A DNA stretch of 64,000 nucleotides from Nocardioides sp. CER19 (GTDB taxonomy: Bacteria > Actinomycetota > Actinomycetes > Propionibacteriales > Nocardioidaceae): assembly GCF_029846275.1 (NCBI RefSeq), contig NZ_JARVWS010000002.1:1302001-1366000 (forward strand), in the 5' to 3' direction. Positions 34,909-44,721 of this stretch are shown in pieces. The stretch's first letter is position 1; every line of letters starts with the position of its first letter. The position numbers and the translations under genes were made by a program. Under the pieces are notes generated by a model. The model did not search any database. It worked only from the letters and a program-made list of their open reading frames with translations, and was not told the origin of the DNA.

Positions 34909-37053
34909 TCAGAGGCCGTTGAGGCTCCGGACGACGAGCATGGTCCGCGCGCCGAGGGTGAGGTCCTCACCCGCCTTGACGTGGGTGCCGGCCGGGATCG
35001 CGTCGTCGGTGGAGACGACCACCTCGCCGCGCTGCACCCACTCGTTCTCCGGCAGGGTGATCTCGAGCGGCTCGGCCGACGCGTTGCACCAGAGGACGAA
35101 CGAGCTGTCGATGAGCTGCTCGCCGCACGGGCCCGGCTCGCGCAGCGGTGCACCGGACAGGAACGTCCCGATCCCGCGGAGCGACGTGTCGGCCCAGTCG
35201 GCGTCGGTCATCTCGCGCCCGCTCGCGTGCAGCCAGGACAGGTCCCTCGGGCCGCCGGCGATGGTGGGGGAGCCCTCGAACCAGTGCCGCTGCCGCAGCG
35301 CCGTGTGCTCCCGGCGCAGGCGCAGCGCCGTCTTGGTGATCTCGTAGAGGTCGAGCCACGCGTCGTCCGGCCGCCAGTCGATCCAGGAGATCTCGTTGTC
35401 CTGGCAGTAGGGATTGTTGTTGCCACCCTGGGTGCGGCCGCGCTCGTCGCCGGCCGTAATCATCGGGACGCCGTTGGACAGGCAGAGGGTGAGCATCAGG
35501 TTGGCGGCCTGGCGTCGCCGCAGCGCGACGACCTCGGGGTCGTCGGTCTCGCCCTCGACGCCGTGGTTCCACGAGCGGTTGTTGTCGGACCCGTCGCGGT
35601 TGTCCTCGCCGTTGGCCTCGTTGTGCTTGTGGTCGTAGGAGACCAGGTCGCGCAGCGTGAACCCGTCGTGGGCGGTGATGAAGTTGACCGAGTTGTACGC
35701 CGAGCGGCCGTCGTCGGCATAGAGGTCGGAGGAGCCCGCCAGCCGCGTGGCGACGGTGCGCACCCCGTCGGCGTGGCCGCGCCAGAAGTCGCGGATGGTG
35801 TCGCGGAACTGGTCGTTCCACTCCACCCACGGTGGCGGCATCCGGCCGACCAGGTAGCCGTCCATCGAGACGTCCCACGGCTCGGCGATGAGCTTCACGT
35901 GGCGCAGCACGGGGTCCTGGCCGATCGCGATCAGGAGGGCGCAGTGGAAGTCGATGTCAGTGCCGGTGCGGGTGAGGGCCGACATCAGGTCGAAGCGGAA
36001 CCCGTCGACGTGCATCTCGGTGACCCAGTAACGCAGCGAGTCGAGGATGAGCCGCAGCGCCAGGTCGTCCCAGGTGTCGACGGTGTTGCCGCACCCGGTG
36101 ACGTCCCAGTAGGTGTCGTCGAACCCGTTCCCCGGCACGCGCTTGTAGAAGCCCTTGTCGTCCAGCCCGCGGAAGGAGAGCGTCGGCCCCTTCGGACCCG
36201 CCTCGGCGGTGTGGTTGTAGACGACGTCGAGGATGACCTCGATGCCGGCGCGGTGGAGCGCCTTCACCATCTCCTTGAACTCGGTGACCTGCTGGCCGCG
36301 GTCGCCGGAGGAGCAGTACGACGCCTCGGGGGCGAAGAACGACATCGTGTTGTAGCCCCAGTAGTTCACCATGCCGCGCTCGAGCACGGCCGGCTCGGTG
36401 AAGAACTGGTGGACCGGCAGCAGCTCGACGGCCGTCACCCCGAGGTCGCGCAGGTAGTCGACCACGGCGGGGGTCGCGAGGCCGGCGTACGTGCCGCGCA
36501 GGTGCTCCGGGACGCGGTCGTGCAGCTTGGTGAAGCCCTTGACGTGCAGCTCGTAGATCACGGTGTCGCGCCACCGCCGCTTCATGGGCGAGTCTCCCTC
36601 CCAGTCGAAGGAGGGGTCGACGACGACGGAGCGGGCCGTGACCGGCGCCGAGTCGCTGGTGTCCATCTCGTCGGGCGCGTCCCAGCGGTAGCCGAACAAC
36701 GCCGGCGCGTTCTCGATCGTGCCGGACGTGGCCAGGCCGAAGGGGTCGAGCAGCAGCTTGTTGACGTTGAACCGGTGTCCGGCGGCCGGGTCCCATGGCC
36801 CGTCGGCGCGGTAGCCGTAGCGGGTGCCGGGCGCGATGTCGGGCAGCGCGCCGTGCCAGATGCCGAGGGACTGCTGGGTGAGCTGGTGGCGCGACTCGCC
36901 GCCCTCGTCGTCGAAGAGGCAGAGCCACATCGCGGTGGCGTTGGGCGCATAGACAGCGAAGTTGGTCGAGGCCTCGGTCCACGTCGCGCCGAGGGGCCAG
37001 TTGCGCCCCGGCCACACGCTCGCCGTCTCTCCCATCTGGGTCCACTGAACCAT
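34909..37053 (-). CDS. glgX: Glycogen debranching enzyme GlgX (isoamylase type)
   Basis: A 714-residue GH13_11 enzyme that hydrolyses alpha-1,6 branches in limit glucan. A CBM48 domain (about 10-110, NWPLGATWTEASTNFAVYAP) precedes the barrel. The nucleophile Asp is in GFRFDLMSALTRTG, the acid Glu in KLIAEPWDVSMDGY and the third acid in FITAHDGFTLRDL, followed by the GlgX-specific NEANGEDNRDGSDNNRSWNH. The ATG at 37053 is 6 bases after a CACAAT box, favouring a leaderless start; the ATG at 37035 is an alternative. It lies apart from the glgE operon and is divergent from the enoyl-CoA hydratase gene. Confidence 0.93.
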   Translation of the reverse strand: MVQWTQMGETASVWPGRNWPLGATWTEASTNFAVYAPNATAMWLCLFDDEGGESRHQLTQQSLGIWHGALPDIAPGTRYGYRADGPWDPAAGHRFNVNKLLLDPFGLATSGTIENAPALFGYRWDAPDEMDTSDSAPVTARSVVVDPSFDWEGDSPMKRRWRDTVIYELHVKGFTKLHDRVPEHLRGTYAGLATPAVVDYLRDLGVTAVELLPVHQFFTEPAVLERGMVNYWGYNTMSFFAPEASYCSSGDRGQQVTEFKEMVKALHRAGIEVILDVVYNHTAEAGPKGPTLSFRGLDDKGFYKRVPGNGFDDTYWDVTGCGNTVDTWDDLALRLILDSLRYWVTEMHVDGFRFDLMSALTRTGTDIDFHCALLIAIGQDPVLRHVKLIAEPWDVSMDGYLVGRMPPPWVEWNDQFRDTIRDFWRGHADGVRTVATRLAGSSDLYADDGRSAYNSVNFITAHDGFTLRDLVSYDHKHNEANGEDNRDGSDNNRSWNHGVEGETDDPEVVALRRRQAANLMLTLCLSNGVPMITAGDERGRTQGGNNNPYCQDNEISWIDWRPDDAWLDLYEITKTALRLRREHTALRQRHWFEGSPTIAGGPRDLSWLHASGREMTDADWADTSLRGIGTFLSGAPLREPGPCGEQLIDSSFVLWCNASAEPLEITLPENEWVQRGEVVVSTDDAIPAGTHVKAGEDLTLGARTMLVVRSLNGL

Positions 37054-37143
37054 CCGACCATTGTGACCGACGGCCGCCTCGCTCGTTGTTTCGGTGACCA
37101 CTAGGGTCGAGGTGCTCAGCGGGAAGAGAGACGGGAGTCGCAG

Positions 37144-37920
37144 ATGGAGTTCGTCCGCCTCGAGGTCGAGGACGGCGTCGGCACGATCCGGCTGGACCGG
37201 CCGAAGATGAACGCGATCAGCTTCCAGGTGCAGGCCGAGCTGCGCGCGGTCGCCGAGGAGGCCGCCGCGCGCGAGGACGTCAAGGCGGTCGTCATCTACG
37301 GCGGCGAGCGGCTCTTCGCGGCGGGCAACGACGTCAAGGAGATGGCCGACCTGTCCTTCGCGGACATGGTCGCTGCCGGCGACTCCGTCCAGGCGGCGAC
37401 CACCGCGATCGCCCGGATCCCGAAGCCGGTCGTGGCCGCGGTGACCGGCTACGCCCTCGGCGGCGGCTGCGAGCTCGCGCTCGCTGCCGACCTCCGTATC
37501 GCCGCCGACGACGCGACCCTCGGGCAGCCCGAGTTGCTGCTCGGTCTGATCCCTGGTGCCGGCGGCACCCAGCGGCTGGCCCGCCTGGTCGGACCCAGCC
37601 GCGCGAAGGACCTGATCTTCACCGGCCGCTTCGTCCCGGCCGCCGAGGCGCTCGCGATCGGCCTGGTCGACCGGGTCGTCCCGGCCGCCGACGTCTACTC
37701 CGAGGCGGTCGCGTGGGCGAAGCAGTTCACGACGGCGGCGTCCTATGCCCTGCGGGCGGCGAAGGAGGCCATCGACCAGGGCCTCGAGGTCGACCTCGCC
37801 ACCGGGCTGGAGATCGAGAAGGTCAGGTTCGCCGCCGTCTTCGGCACCGAGGACGCCCGGACCGGGATGGCCTCGTTCGTGGAGAGCGGGCCCGGCCAGG
37901 CCGTGTTCAAGGGCCGATGA
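37144..37920 (+). CDS. Enoyl-CoA hydratase/isomerase (crotonase family)
   Basis: A 258-residue crotonase-fold enzyme. Both catalytic glutamates of true hydratases are present: E110 in GYALGGGCELALAADLR and E130 in LGQPELLLGLIPGAGGTQRL. The oxyanion loop is FAAGNDVKEM. It hydrates trans-2-enoyl-CoA in beta-oxidation. GGGAG precedes the ATG. The downstream membrane-protein gene overlaps its stop (ATGA), and etfBA follow, so the region is consistent with fatty-acid oxidation. Confidence 0.93.
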   Translation: MEFVRLEVEDGVGTIRLDRPKMNAISFQVQAELRAVAEEAAAREDVKAVVIYGGERLFAAGNDVKEMADLSFADMVAAGDSVQAATTAIARIPKPVVAAVTGYALGGGCELALAADLRIAADDATLGQPELLLGLIPGAGGTQRLARLVGPSRAKDLIFTGRFVPAAEALAIGLVDRVVPAADVYSEAVAWAKQFTTAASYALRAAKEAIDQGLEVDLATGLEIEKVRFAAVFGTEDARTGMASFVESGPGQAVFKGR

Positions 37921-38270
37921 GCGGCGTGGCCGGTACGACGAGAGGCACCCTGGACCGGGTGCGCAGCGCCGTCGCCCACGCGGTCTGGGTGATCTGCTCG
38001 ATCGCGGCGCTGTTCCTCGCGCTGGGCGCCCTCTTCATCGCGTTCGGGGCGAACACGGACAACGCCCTGGTGAAGTTCGTGCTCGACGTCGCCGACCGGC
38101 TCGACCTGGGCGTCTTCGACCGCGACGACGGTGTCAAGCAGTGGACCTCCGACAACGCCGACACCAAGAACGCACTGTTCAACTGGGGCATCGGTGCTCT
38201 GGTCTGGTTGGTCGCCGGTCGGATCCTCGACCGGTTGATCCGCCCCTCGGAACCCGCTGCGAGCCGTTGA
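37917..38270 (+). CDS. Small membrane protein (117 aa), unknown function
   Basis: A 117-residue protein with two hydrophobic helices (about residues 20-45 and 85-107). They flank a polar segment with FVLDVADRLDLGVFDRDDGVKQWTSDNADTKNAL. The ATG overlaps the stop of the enoyl-CoA hydratase gene, so the two are coupled. It resembles the widespread actinobacterial small proteins with an FxxDxxDRLDLG motif that are annotated only as hypothetical. There is no catalytic motif. Confidence 0.75.
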   Translation: MSGVAGTTRGTLDRVRSAVAHAVWVICSIAALFLALGALFIAFGANTDNALVKFVLDVADRLDLGVFDRDDGVKQWTSDNADTKNALFNWGIGALVWLVAGRILDRLIRPSEPAASR

Positions 38271-38430
38271 CAGGGCTGTGACATTCTCAACGCTGTCTCC
38301 GGATACCGCGCTAAGTGACTCGGCGGTAACCTGACCGTCACGTGAGCGTGCCTCACCGGCACACCCGCATCCCGTTGCCTGACAGGCACAGACCTCATTG
38401 CACAGGAGGGGCCGCACCGGCCGTACCACC

Positions 38431-39243
38431 ATGAACATTGTTGTCCTCGTGAAGTACGTCCCCGACGCAACCGCGGACCGGCGGTTCGAGCAGGACTTCA
38501 CCGTCGACCGCGTCGAGGTCGACGGCCTGCTCTCCGAGCTGGACGAGTACGCCGTCGAGCAGGCGCTCCAGATCAAGGAGAAGCGCTCGGCCGGCGAGGG
38601 TGCTGAGGAGATCGAGGTGACCGCCCTGACAGTCGGCCCCGAGAAGGCCGTCGACGCGGTCCGCAAGGCGCTGCAGATGGGTGCCGACAAGGGCGTCCAC
38701 GTCGTCGACGACGCGATCGCCGGCTCCGACTACCTCGCGACCTCTCTCGTGCTCGCCAAGGCGGTCGAGAAGCTGGGCGCCGAGAAGAAGGTCGACCTGG
38801 TCGTCACCGGCATGGCCTCGACCGACGCCTCGGGCGCGGTCGTCCCGGTCATGCTGGCCGAGCGTCTCGACCTGCCGCAGGTGACCCTCGCCTCCGTCGT
38901 CGAGACCCAGGGCGACCAGGTCCGCATCAAGCGCGACACCGACGCCGCGACCGAGGTCGTCGGCGCCAGCATGCCGCTGGTCCTCTCGGTCACCGACCAG
39001 TCCGGTGAGGCGCGCTACCCGTCGTTCAAGGGCATCATGGCCGCGAAGAAGAAGCCGCTCGAGACGTGGTCGCTGGGCGACCTGGGCGTCGACGCCGGCC
39101 AGGTCGGCCTCGACGCGGCGTACACGGCCGTCGAGGACGCCACCGCCCGCCCGCCGCGCACCGCCGGTGAGATCGTCAAGGACGAGGACGGCTCGGGCGC
39201 CAAGGCGCTCGCCGACTTCCTCGCCTCGAAGAAGTTCATCTGA
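38431..39243 (+). CDS. etfB: Electron transfer flavoprotein beta subunit
   Basis: A 270-residue ETF beta subunit that, with EtfA, takes electrons from acyl-CoA dehydrogenases. It opens MNIVVLVKYVPDATADRRF and contains NELDEYAVEQAL-like LSELDEYAVEQAL and LVVTGMASTDASGAVVPVML, the AMP/nucleotide-binding region. The last 30 residues are the Ala/Lys-rich recognition loop end. The ATG at 38431 has no close ribosome binding site; a GGAGG lies 22 bases away. The leader (from about 38330) may therefore hold the translation signal in another way. etfA follows after 28 bases. Confidence 0.94.
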   Translation: MNIVVLVKYVPDATADRRFEQDFTVDRVEVDGLLSELDEYAVEQALQIKEKRSAGEGAEEIEVTALTVGPEKAVDAVRKALQMGADKGVHVVDDAIAGSDYLATSLVLAKAVEKLGAEKKVDLVVTGMASTDASGAVVPVMLAERLDLPQVTLASVVETQGDQVRIKRDTDAATEVVGASMPLVLSVTDQSGEARYPSFKGIMAAKKKPLETWSLGDLGVDAGQVGLDAAYTAVEDATARPPRTAGEIVKDEDGSGAKALADFLASKKFI

Positions 39244-39271
39244 GCCGGGCGCGGAAGAAGAGGAGATAGAC

Positions 39272-40249
39272 ATGTCTGAAGTTCTCGTCCTGGTCGACTT
39301 CCAGAACGGCGCGGTCAAGAAGCCGACGTTCGAGCTGCTCACCCTCGCCAAGCGGCTCGGCGAGCCGTCGGCCGTCTTCATCGGTGCTGCCGGTGACCCG
39401 AGCGTGGTGGGGGGCGTGGCCGAGGCCGTGAAGAAGTACGGAGCCGAGAAGCTCTACGTCATCGACGACGCGCAGATCAAGGGCTACCTGGTCGCCCCCA
39501 AGGCCGAGGCGCTGCAGCAGCTCGCCGAGAAGGTCTCTGCCGATTCTGGGGGCCTGGCCGCGATCCTGATCCCGTCGGGCGCCGAGACCAAGGAGATCGC
39601 CGCCCGTCTGGCGGTCAAGCTCGACTCCGGCCTGATCACCGACGCGGTGGACATCGCGGACGGCGGGGTCGTGACCCAGTCGGTCTTCGCCGGCAACTAC
39701 ACGCTGACCGGCAAGGTCACCAAGGGCACCCCGATCATCACGGTCAAGCCCAACTCGGCCGCCCCCGAGGAGGCTGCCGGCGCCGGCGCCGTCGAGGAGT
39801 TCGCGGTGACGATCTCCGACGCCGCCAAGACCGCGCAGATCGTCGCGACCCAGCCGCGTCAGGCGACCGGTCGCCCCGAGCTGACCGAGGCCGCGATCAT
39901 CGTCTCCGGCGGCCGTGGCACCGGCGGTGACTTCTCGGCCGTCGAGGCGCTCGCCGACGAGCTCGGTGCCGCGGTCGGCGCCTCCCGCGCGGCTGTCGAC
40001 TCGGGCTGGAAGCCGCACAGCTTCCAGGTCGGCCAGACCGGCAAGACCGTCTCGCCGCAGCTCTACGTCGCCAACGGCATCTCCGGCGCCATCCAGCACC
40101 GGGCCGGCATGCAGACCTCCAAGACGATCGTGGCCGTCAACAAGGACGAAGAGGCTCCGATCTTCGAGCTGGTCGACTTCGGCGTGGTGGGCGACCTCCA
40201 CACGGTGCTGCCGGCGCTCACCGAGGCGGTCAAGCAGCGCAAGGGCTGA
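39272..40249 (+). CDS. etfA: Electron transfer flavoprotein alpha subunit
   Basis: A 325-residue ETF alpha subunit that carries the FAD. The N-terminal nucleotide-binding-like domain (1-190) is followed by the FAD domain with [50 protein letters not shown] and [21 protein letters not shown] good ribosome binding site (AGAGGAGAT) precedes the ATG. It ends at a strong terminator (40272-40306), closing the etfBA transcript. Confidence 0.96.
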   Translation: MSEVLVLVDFQNGAVKKPTFELLTLAKRLGEPSAVFIGAAGDPSVVGGVAEAVKKYGAEKLYVIDDAQIKGYLVAPKAEALQQLAEKVSADSGGLAAILIPSGAETKEIAARLAVKLDSGLITDAVDIADGGVVTQSVFAGNYTLTGKVTKGTPIITVKPNSAAPEEAAGAGAVEEFAVTISDAAKTAQIVATQPRQATGRPELTEAAIIVSGGRGTGGDFSAVEALADELGAAVGASRAAVDSGWKPHSFQVGQTGKTVSPQLYVANGISGAIQHRAGMQTSKTIVAVNKDEEAPIFELVDFGVVGDLHTVLPALTEAVKQRKG

Positions 40250-40271
40250 TCCACGACGCGTGCGACACGCC

Positions 40272-40306
40272 GACGAGCCCCGGGCCCACCTGGCCCGGGG
40301 CTCGTC
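40272..40306 (+). terminator. Intrinsic terminator after etfA
   Basis: A perfect 15-bp GC-rich stem (gacgagccccgggcc and complement) closes a 5-base loop and is followed by ccgtttgg. It lies 23 bases after the etfA stop codon. Confidence 0.9.
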
Positions 40307-40439
40307 CCGTTTGGGGCACGCTTTACTTTGACTGGGTCCACGGTCCCATGTGACTGTGGTCGCCGACACGGCCGGTCTCGACTCAAGCGTCGGCCACCGG
40401 GCCCAGTTCGACAGATGGTCTGCCCGACGTACGGGCCGG

Positions 40440-41819
40440 ATGAAATGGGGTGCGGCAGTGCGACGATCGCCGATCGTGACAGCGGCCGGAGTCTGCCTCG
40501 CGGTGCTGGTGGCGCTCCTGTCGCCGGCCGTCGAGGTCTCGGGGAGCCATCCCGCCGCGCGGGCATCGGCGGCCGTCGATCCCTGTGCGCCGCGAGGCGG
40601 GGCGCTCCCGGCCAACTGCGTCGCCTGGCTGCCCGGGTGGCGGCCGCGGCTGGGCCCGGTCTTCAACGACCCGCTCGCCGGCTCGAAGCGCCAGAAGGCG
40701 ATCGTCACGCGGCTGATCCACGCGATCAACCACTCGCCGCGGGGCTCCTACATCAGGATCGCGGTCTACTCCTTCGACCGTGCCGACGTCCTGTCCGCAC
40801 TGCGCCGCGCCCGCAAGCGGGGTGTCAACGTCCAGGTCATCGTCAACAAGTCGGTGATGTCGAGCGGCGTGCGGAGCCTGCAGAAGCAGCTCCGCAAGAA
40901 CCCCAACCGCAAGAACTTCGTCATCGCCTGCGACGGCCGCTGCCGCATGAAGGGCGACGGCGGCAACATGCACGCCAAGGTCTACACGTTCAGCCGGGCC
41001 GGCGGTGCGCGCTACCTCGTCATCACCGGGTCGGGGAACCTGACGTCCAAGGGCGTCTACCGGCAGTGGAACGACAGCTACGCCGTCGCCAACGACAAGA
41101 AGCTGTTCGACACCTGGAACGTCATGTTCAACCAGATGGCGCACCAGAAGCGCACCGGCGCTCGGCGGCTGAGCTACACGACGACCACCGGTGGCTACAA
41201 CTACACGTTCCAGCGCTCGCTCGCGTCCCAGAACAACGAGGTCGCCACGTCCGAGACGAGCACGAGCCGATACGTCGCGAGCGCCGACCCCGCGTGGAAG
41301 CGGATCCAGCAGGTCTCCTGCGCCGCGCCGCGAGGGTTCGGGATCGGCGGCCACACGGTCATCCGGATCGCGATGTACGGCATGTTCAAGAACCGCGGCG
41401 AGGCGCTCGCGAAGGCCCTCGTGCGCAAGAAGAAGCAGGGCTGCGACGTCAAGATCATCATGAGCGTGCCCGGCGGGCACACCTACAAGATCATGCAGCG
41501 CGCCGGCATCCCGCTGCGTAGCGGCGACTGGGAGTTCGCCGAGCGGAACGCGGACGAGGAGGACGGCATCTCCGGTTGGGGTCCGCGCTTCTACTCGCAC
41601 CTGAAGTTCATGGCCATCAACGGCAGGTACGCCGGCCACGCGACCCGCACGGTCTGGACCGGCTCGGAGAACTGGGACACGCTCTCGTTCGCCAACGAGG
41701 AGGTCGTCCTCACCATCAACGATGCCTCCGTCTACCGCTCCTACATCGACAAGTGGAACGGGATGTGGAAGGGGCGCGCGACCCACAAGATGGGCACGCA
41801 GCCGCTCAACGCCCCGTAG
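40440..41819 (+). CDS. Secreted phospholipase D-like protein, copy 1
   Basis: A 459-residue exported protein. A signal peptide (about 1-40, with [20 protein letters not shown]) is followed by two PLD half-domains. Half 1 has [20 protein letters not shown], then HAKVYTFS and [18 protein letters not shown]. Half 2 has HLKFMAIN and [18 protein letters not shown]. In both HxKxxxxD motifs the Asp is replaced (Ser, Asn), which is unusual, though the His-Lys pairs and the GSxN strands remain. The family hydrolyses phosphodiesters; the substrate is unknown. The ATG at 40440 and the GTG at 40458 are both possible starts. A paralogue follows directly. Confidence 0.83.
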   Translation: MKWGAAVRRSPIVTAAGVCLAVLVALLSPAVEVSGSHPAARASAAVDPCAPRGGALPANCVAWLPGWRPRLGPVFNDPLAGSKRQKAIVTRLIHAINHSPRGSYIRIAVYSFDRADVLSALRRARKRGVNVQVIVNKSVMSSGVRSLQKQLRKNPNRKNFVIACDGRCRMKGDGGNMHAKVYTFSRAGGARYLVITGSGNLTSKGVYRQWNDSYAVANDKKLFDTWNVMFNQMAHQKRTGARRLSYTTTTGGYNYTFQRSLASQNNEVATSETSTSRYVASADPAWKRIQQVSCAAPRGFGIGGHTVIRIAMYGMFKNRGEALAKALVRKKKQGCDVKIIMSVPGGHTYKIMQRAGIPLRSGDWEFAERNADEEDGISGWGPRFYSHLKFMAINGRYAGHATRTVWTGSENWDTLSFANEEVVLTINDASVYRSYIDKWNGMWKGRATHKMGTQPLNAP

Positions 41820-41868
41820 AATCACCGGGCTTGGGCCTTCGGGACAACTGAAATAGACGGGCGAGAAC

Positions 41869-43212
41869 ATGGGGCAGAGGGTGCGGCGCTTGCTGGTCGC
41901 CGGGATCGTGGCGGCGACGGGCACGCTGGCAGCGGCGACGGTCGGTGTCGTCGACACGGCGGCCGGGCCACAGGCAGCGGCCGCGACGGCCGCCGCACCG
42001 GTGCTGCTGCCGCCGCTGCCGGGCTGGAAGCCGCGGCTCGGCCCGATCTTCAACGACCCGGGCCGCAAGGGCTCGAAGGCGATCGTCAACCGCGTGCTCG
42101 CCGCGATCAACCACACGCCCAAGGGCGAGACGATCCGCATGGCGACGTACTCCTTCGACCGGTCGGACGTGGCCTCGGCGCTGCTCAGGGCGCGCAAGCG
42201 CGGCGTCCACGTCCAGGTGATCGTCAACGAGCGCACCGCGTCGGGCGTCGTCTACTCCCTGCAACGTGCCCTGGGCAAGAAGCCCCGCTACAAGAACTTC
42301 GTCGTCACCTGCCCCGGCCGCTGCCGCGCCCCGGGCGACGGCGGCAACCAGCACCTCAAGATCTACAGCTTCACCCGCACCGGCGGTGCGCGCGACGTCA
42401 TCATCGGCAGCTCGGGCAACATGACGTCCAAGGCGGTCTACCGCCAGTGGAACGACTCGTGGGCGATCGCCTACGACCCGAAGATCTTCGCCACGTGGGT
42501 CGGCTTCTTCAACCAGATGAAGATGCAGCGCCAGACCGGTGCACGGGTCGTGACGGCCTCGCAGCCCGCCGTCAAGAGCCCGTACTCGATCTGGCTGCAG
42601 CGCACCACCACCGCGGCGGCCCAGGCCCCGGTCGCGCGCACCGCCGCGCAGGACCCCGTCGTCCGGCGCATCCGCGACGTCGGCTGCCGCACCCGCGCCG
42701 GCTTCGGTACCGGCGACGGCCGCACGGTGGTCCGGATCATGGAGTACGCGCTCTACGGCACCCGCGGCAACCAGATCGCCAGCGCGATCGCCGCCCTCAA
42801 GCGCGGCGGCTGCGACGTGATGGTCATCGGCAGCGTCTTCAGCAAGCAGGCGGTCGGGATCATGCAGCGGGCCGGCGTCCCGGTCCGCATGGCCGACTGG
42901 AGCTTCGCCAAGCGCGTGCCCGAGGAGGAGGACGGCCTCGTCGGCTGGGGCCCGCGCTTCTACGCCCACTACAAGGCGATGATCGTCAGCGGCGCCTTCA
43001 GGAACGAGGCGACGGGGGAGTACGAGGCGACGAAGTCGGTGTGGACAGGCTCCGAGAACTGGAGCGGCATCTCGTTCGCCAACGAGGAGGTCGTCGTCCG
43101 GTTCAGCGACCCGAACTACTACCGGGCCTACTACCAGCAGTTCGGCAAGCTCTGGGCCGGCCGCGCGACGCACAAGGCGGGCGTCGAGCCCATCACCAAC
43201 CCGCCGGCCTGA
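41869..43212 (+). CDS. Secreted phospholipase D-like protein, copy 2
   Basis: A 447-residue paralogue of the gene before it, 49 bases downstream. It has a signal peptide (RRLLVAGIVAATGTLAAATV), then the same core starting LPGWKPRLGPIFNDPGRKGS. Half 1 has YSFDRSDVASALLRARKRG, HLKIYSFT and GSSGNMTSKAVYRQWND. Half 2 has HYKAMIVS and [19 protein letters not shown]. Both HxKxxxxD motifs again lack the Asp (Thr, Ser). The pair arose by tandem duplication and has since diverged. A GGGCGAGAAC stretch before the ATG is a modest ribosome binding site. Confidence 0.85.
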   Translation: MGQRVRRLLVAGIVAATGTLAAATVGVVDTAAGPQAAAATAAAPVLLPPLPGWKPRLGPIFNDPGRKGSKAIVNRVLAAINHTPKGETIRMATYSFDRSDVASALLRARKRGVHVQVIVNERTASGVVYSLQRALGKKPRYKNFVVTCPGRCRAPGDGGNQHLKIYSFTRTGGARDVIIGSSGNMTSKAVYRQWNDSWAIAYDPKIFATWVGFFNQMKMQRQTGARVVTASQPAVKSPYSIWLQRTTTAAAQAPVARTAAQDPVVRRIRDVGCRTRAGFGTGDGRTVVRIMEYALYGTRGNQIASAIAALKRGGCDVMVIGSVFSKQAVGIMQRAGVPVRMADWSFAKRVPEEEDGLVGWGPRFYAHYKAMIVSGAFRNEATGEYEATKSVWTGSENWSGISFANEEVVVRFSDPNYYRAYYQQFGKLWAGRATHKAGVEPITNPPA

Positions 43213-43242
43213 TACGCGGGTGAGTGGGGCGCGCGAGCGCCC

Positions 43243-43248
43243 TAGGCT
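43243..43248 (+). promoter_or_regulatory. -10 box of the leaderless proA transcript
   Basis: TAGGCT is 6 bases before the ATG at 43255, and there is no Shine-Dalgarno sequence in between. Confidence 0.5.
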
Positions 43249-43254
43249 GAGAGC

Positions 43255-44529
43255 ATGACCGAGACCGTCACGCCCGAGGCCGCCGTGCGCTCCGTCGCGC
43301 TCCGTGCACGTGAGGCGAGCTATGAGCTCGCGCTCGCGACCCGCGCGGCCAAGGACGCCGCTCTGCACGCCATGGCCGAGGCCCTGCTCGCCCGTGCGAC
43401 CGAGGTCATCGCCGCCAACGCGGAGGACGTGGCCCGCGCGGAGAGCGGCGGTACGCCGGCCAGCCTGCCCGCCAACCTCGTCGACCGGCTCCGGCTCACC
43501 GACGATCGGCTCGCCGGCATGGCCCAGGGCCTGCGCGACGTCGCCGCCCTGCCCGACCCCGTCGGCGAGGTCGTCCGGGGCTCGACGCTCGCCAACGGTC
43601 TCGAGCTGCGCCAGGTGCGCGTCCCGTTCGGCGTCGTCGGCATGATCTACGAGGCGCGCCCCAACGTCACCGCCGACGCCGCGGGGCTGTGCCTGAAGTC
43701 CGGCAACGCCGCGCTGCTGCGCGGCTCCTCCAGCGCCCGCTCGTCCAACGCCGCCATCGCTGCCGTGCTCCGCGACGCGGTCGCGTCGACGGGTCTGCCG
43801 GCCGACGCCGTCCAGCTGGTGCCCGGGGACGGCCACGACTCGGTGCGCGCCCTGATGCGCGCCCGCGGTCTCGTCGACGTCCTCATCCCGCGCGGCGGAG
43901 CCGGCCTGATCCGCAGCGTCGTCGAGGAGTCGACCGTCCCTGTCATCGAGACGGGCGTCGGTAACGTGCACGTCTACGTCGATGCTGCGGCCGACCTCGA
44001 CAAGGCCCTCGCCATCGTCCTCAACGCCAAGACCTCCCGCACCAGCGTGTGCAACAGCGCCGAGTCGCTGCTCGTGCACGCCGCCGTGGCGGGGGAGTTC
44101 CTCCCGCGGGTGGTGAAGGCGCTGCAGGCGGAGTCGGTCACCATCCACGGCGACGACACGTTCGGCGTCTACGAGGGCGTGCTGCCCGCGACCGACGAGG
44201 ACTGGGCGACCGAGTACCTCGCGCTCGACATCGCGGCGGCCGTCGTCCCCGACCTGGACGCGGCCATCGCGCACATCAGGCGCTGGTCGAGCGGACACAC
44301 GGAGGCCATCGTCACCGAGGACCTGACCGCCGCGCGGCGCTTCACCGCCGCCGTCGACTCGGCCGCGGTGATGGTGAACGCGTCGACCCGGTTCACCGAC
44401 GGCGGCGAGTTCGGCTTCGGCGCGGAGATCGGGATCAGCACCCAGAAGCTGCACGCGCGTGGGCCGATGGGGCTGCCGGAGCTGACCTCCACCAAGTACG
44501 TCGTCACGGGGGACGGCCACGTCAGGTGA
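43255..44529 (+). CDS. proA: Glutamate-5-semialdehyde dehydrogenase (gamma-glutamyl phosphate reductase)
   Basis: A 424-residue enzyme of proline biosynthesis that reduces gamma-glutamyl phosphate with NADPH. It contains [54 protein letters not shown], the catalytic Cys in [17 protein letters not shown] and the C-terminal [19 protein letters not shown]. The leaderless -10 box supports the ATG at 43255. proB is not adjacent. The next genes are a small membrane protein and nadD, a neighbourhood common in actinobacteria. Confidence 0.96.
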   Translation: MTETVTPEAAVRSVALRAREASYELALATRAAKDAALHAMAEALLARATEVIAANAEDVARAESGGTPASLPANLVDRLRLTDDRLAGMAQGLRDVAALPDPVGEVVRGSTLANGLELRQVRVPFGVVGMIYEARPNVTADAAGLCLKSGNAALLRGSSSARSSNAAIAAVLRDAVASTGLPADAVQLVPGDGHDSVRALMRARGLVDVLIPRGGAGLIRSVVEESTVPVIETGVGNVHVYVDAAADLDKALAIVLNAKTSRTSVCNSAESLLVHAAVAGEFLPRVVKALQAESVTIHGDDTFGVYEGVLPATDEDWATEYLALDIAAAVVPDLDAAIAHIRRWSSGHTEAIVTEDLTAARRFTAAVDSAAVMVNASTRFTDGGEFGFGAEIGISTQKLHARGPMGLPELTSTKYVVTGDGHVR

Positions 44530-44558
44530 CCGGAGGGGCTACCGGTAGGGTGTCGCCC

Positions 44559-44708
44559 ATGGTCAACACCCTCGTCCTGCGCGCTGCCGAGGCCGCCGAG
44601 CACTCCGAGAAGGTCAACCACTGGGTCGTCGGTGCGGTCGCGCTCGTCATCCTGCTGGCCCTGATGGGCATCCTGCTCGCCTTCGCCGGTGGCCGCGAGC
44701 ACTCCTGA
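44559..44708 (+). CDS. Small single-span membrane protein (49 aa)
   Basis: A 49-residue protein: [20 protein letters not shown], then a single transmembrane helix ([20 protein letters not shown]) and a short polar tail. A GGTAGGG sequence lies before the ATG. It sits between proA and nadD, 13 bases before the nadD ATG, so it is probably co-transcribed with nadD. I do not know its function. Confidence 0.7.
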   Translation: MVNTLVLRAAEAAEHSEKVNHWVVGAVALVILLALMGILLAFAGGREHS

Positions 44709-44721
44709 TCCGCTTCCGCGG

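Noticed and set aside
34981..37104. Long plus-strand frame antisense to glgX
   Set aside because: Mirror of the glgX coding sequence; it lacks a ribosome binding site and motifs.
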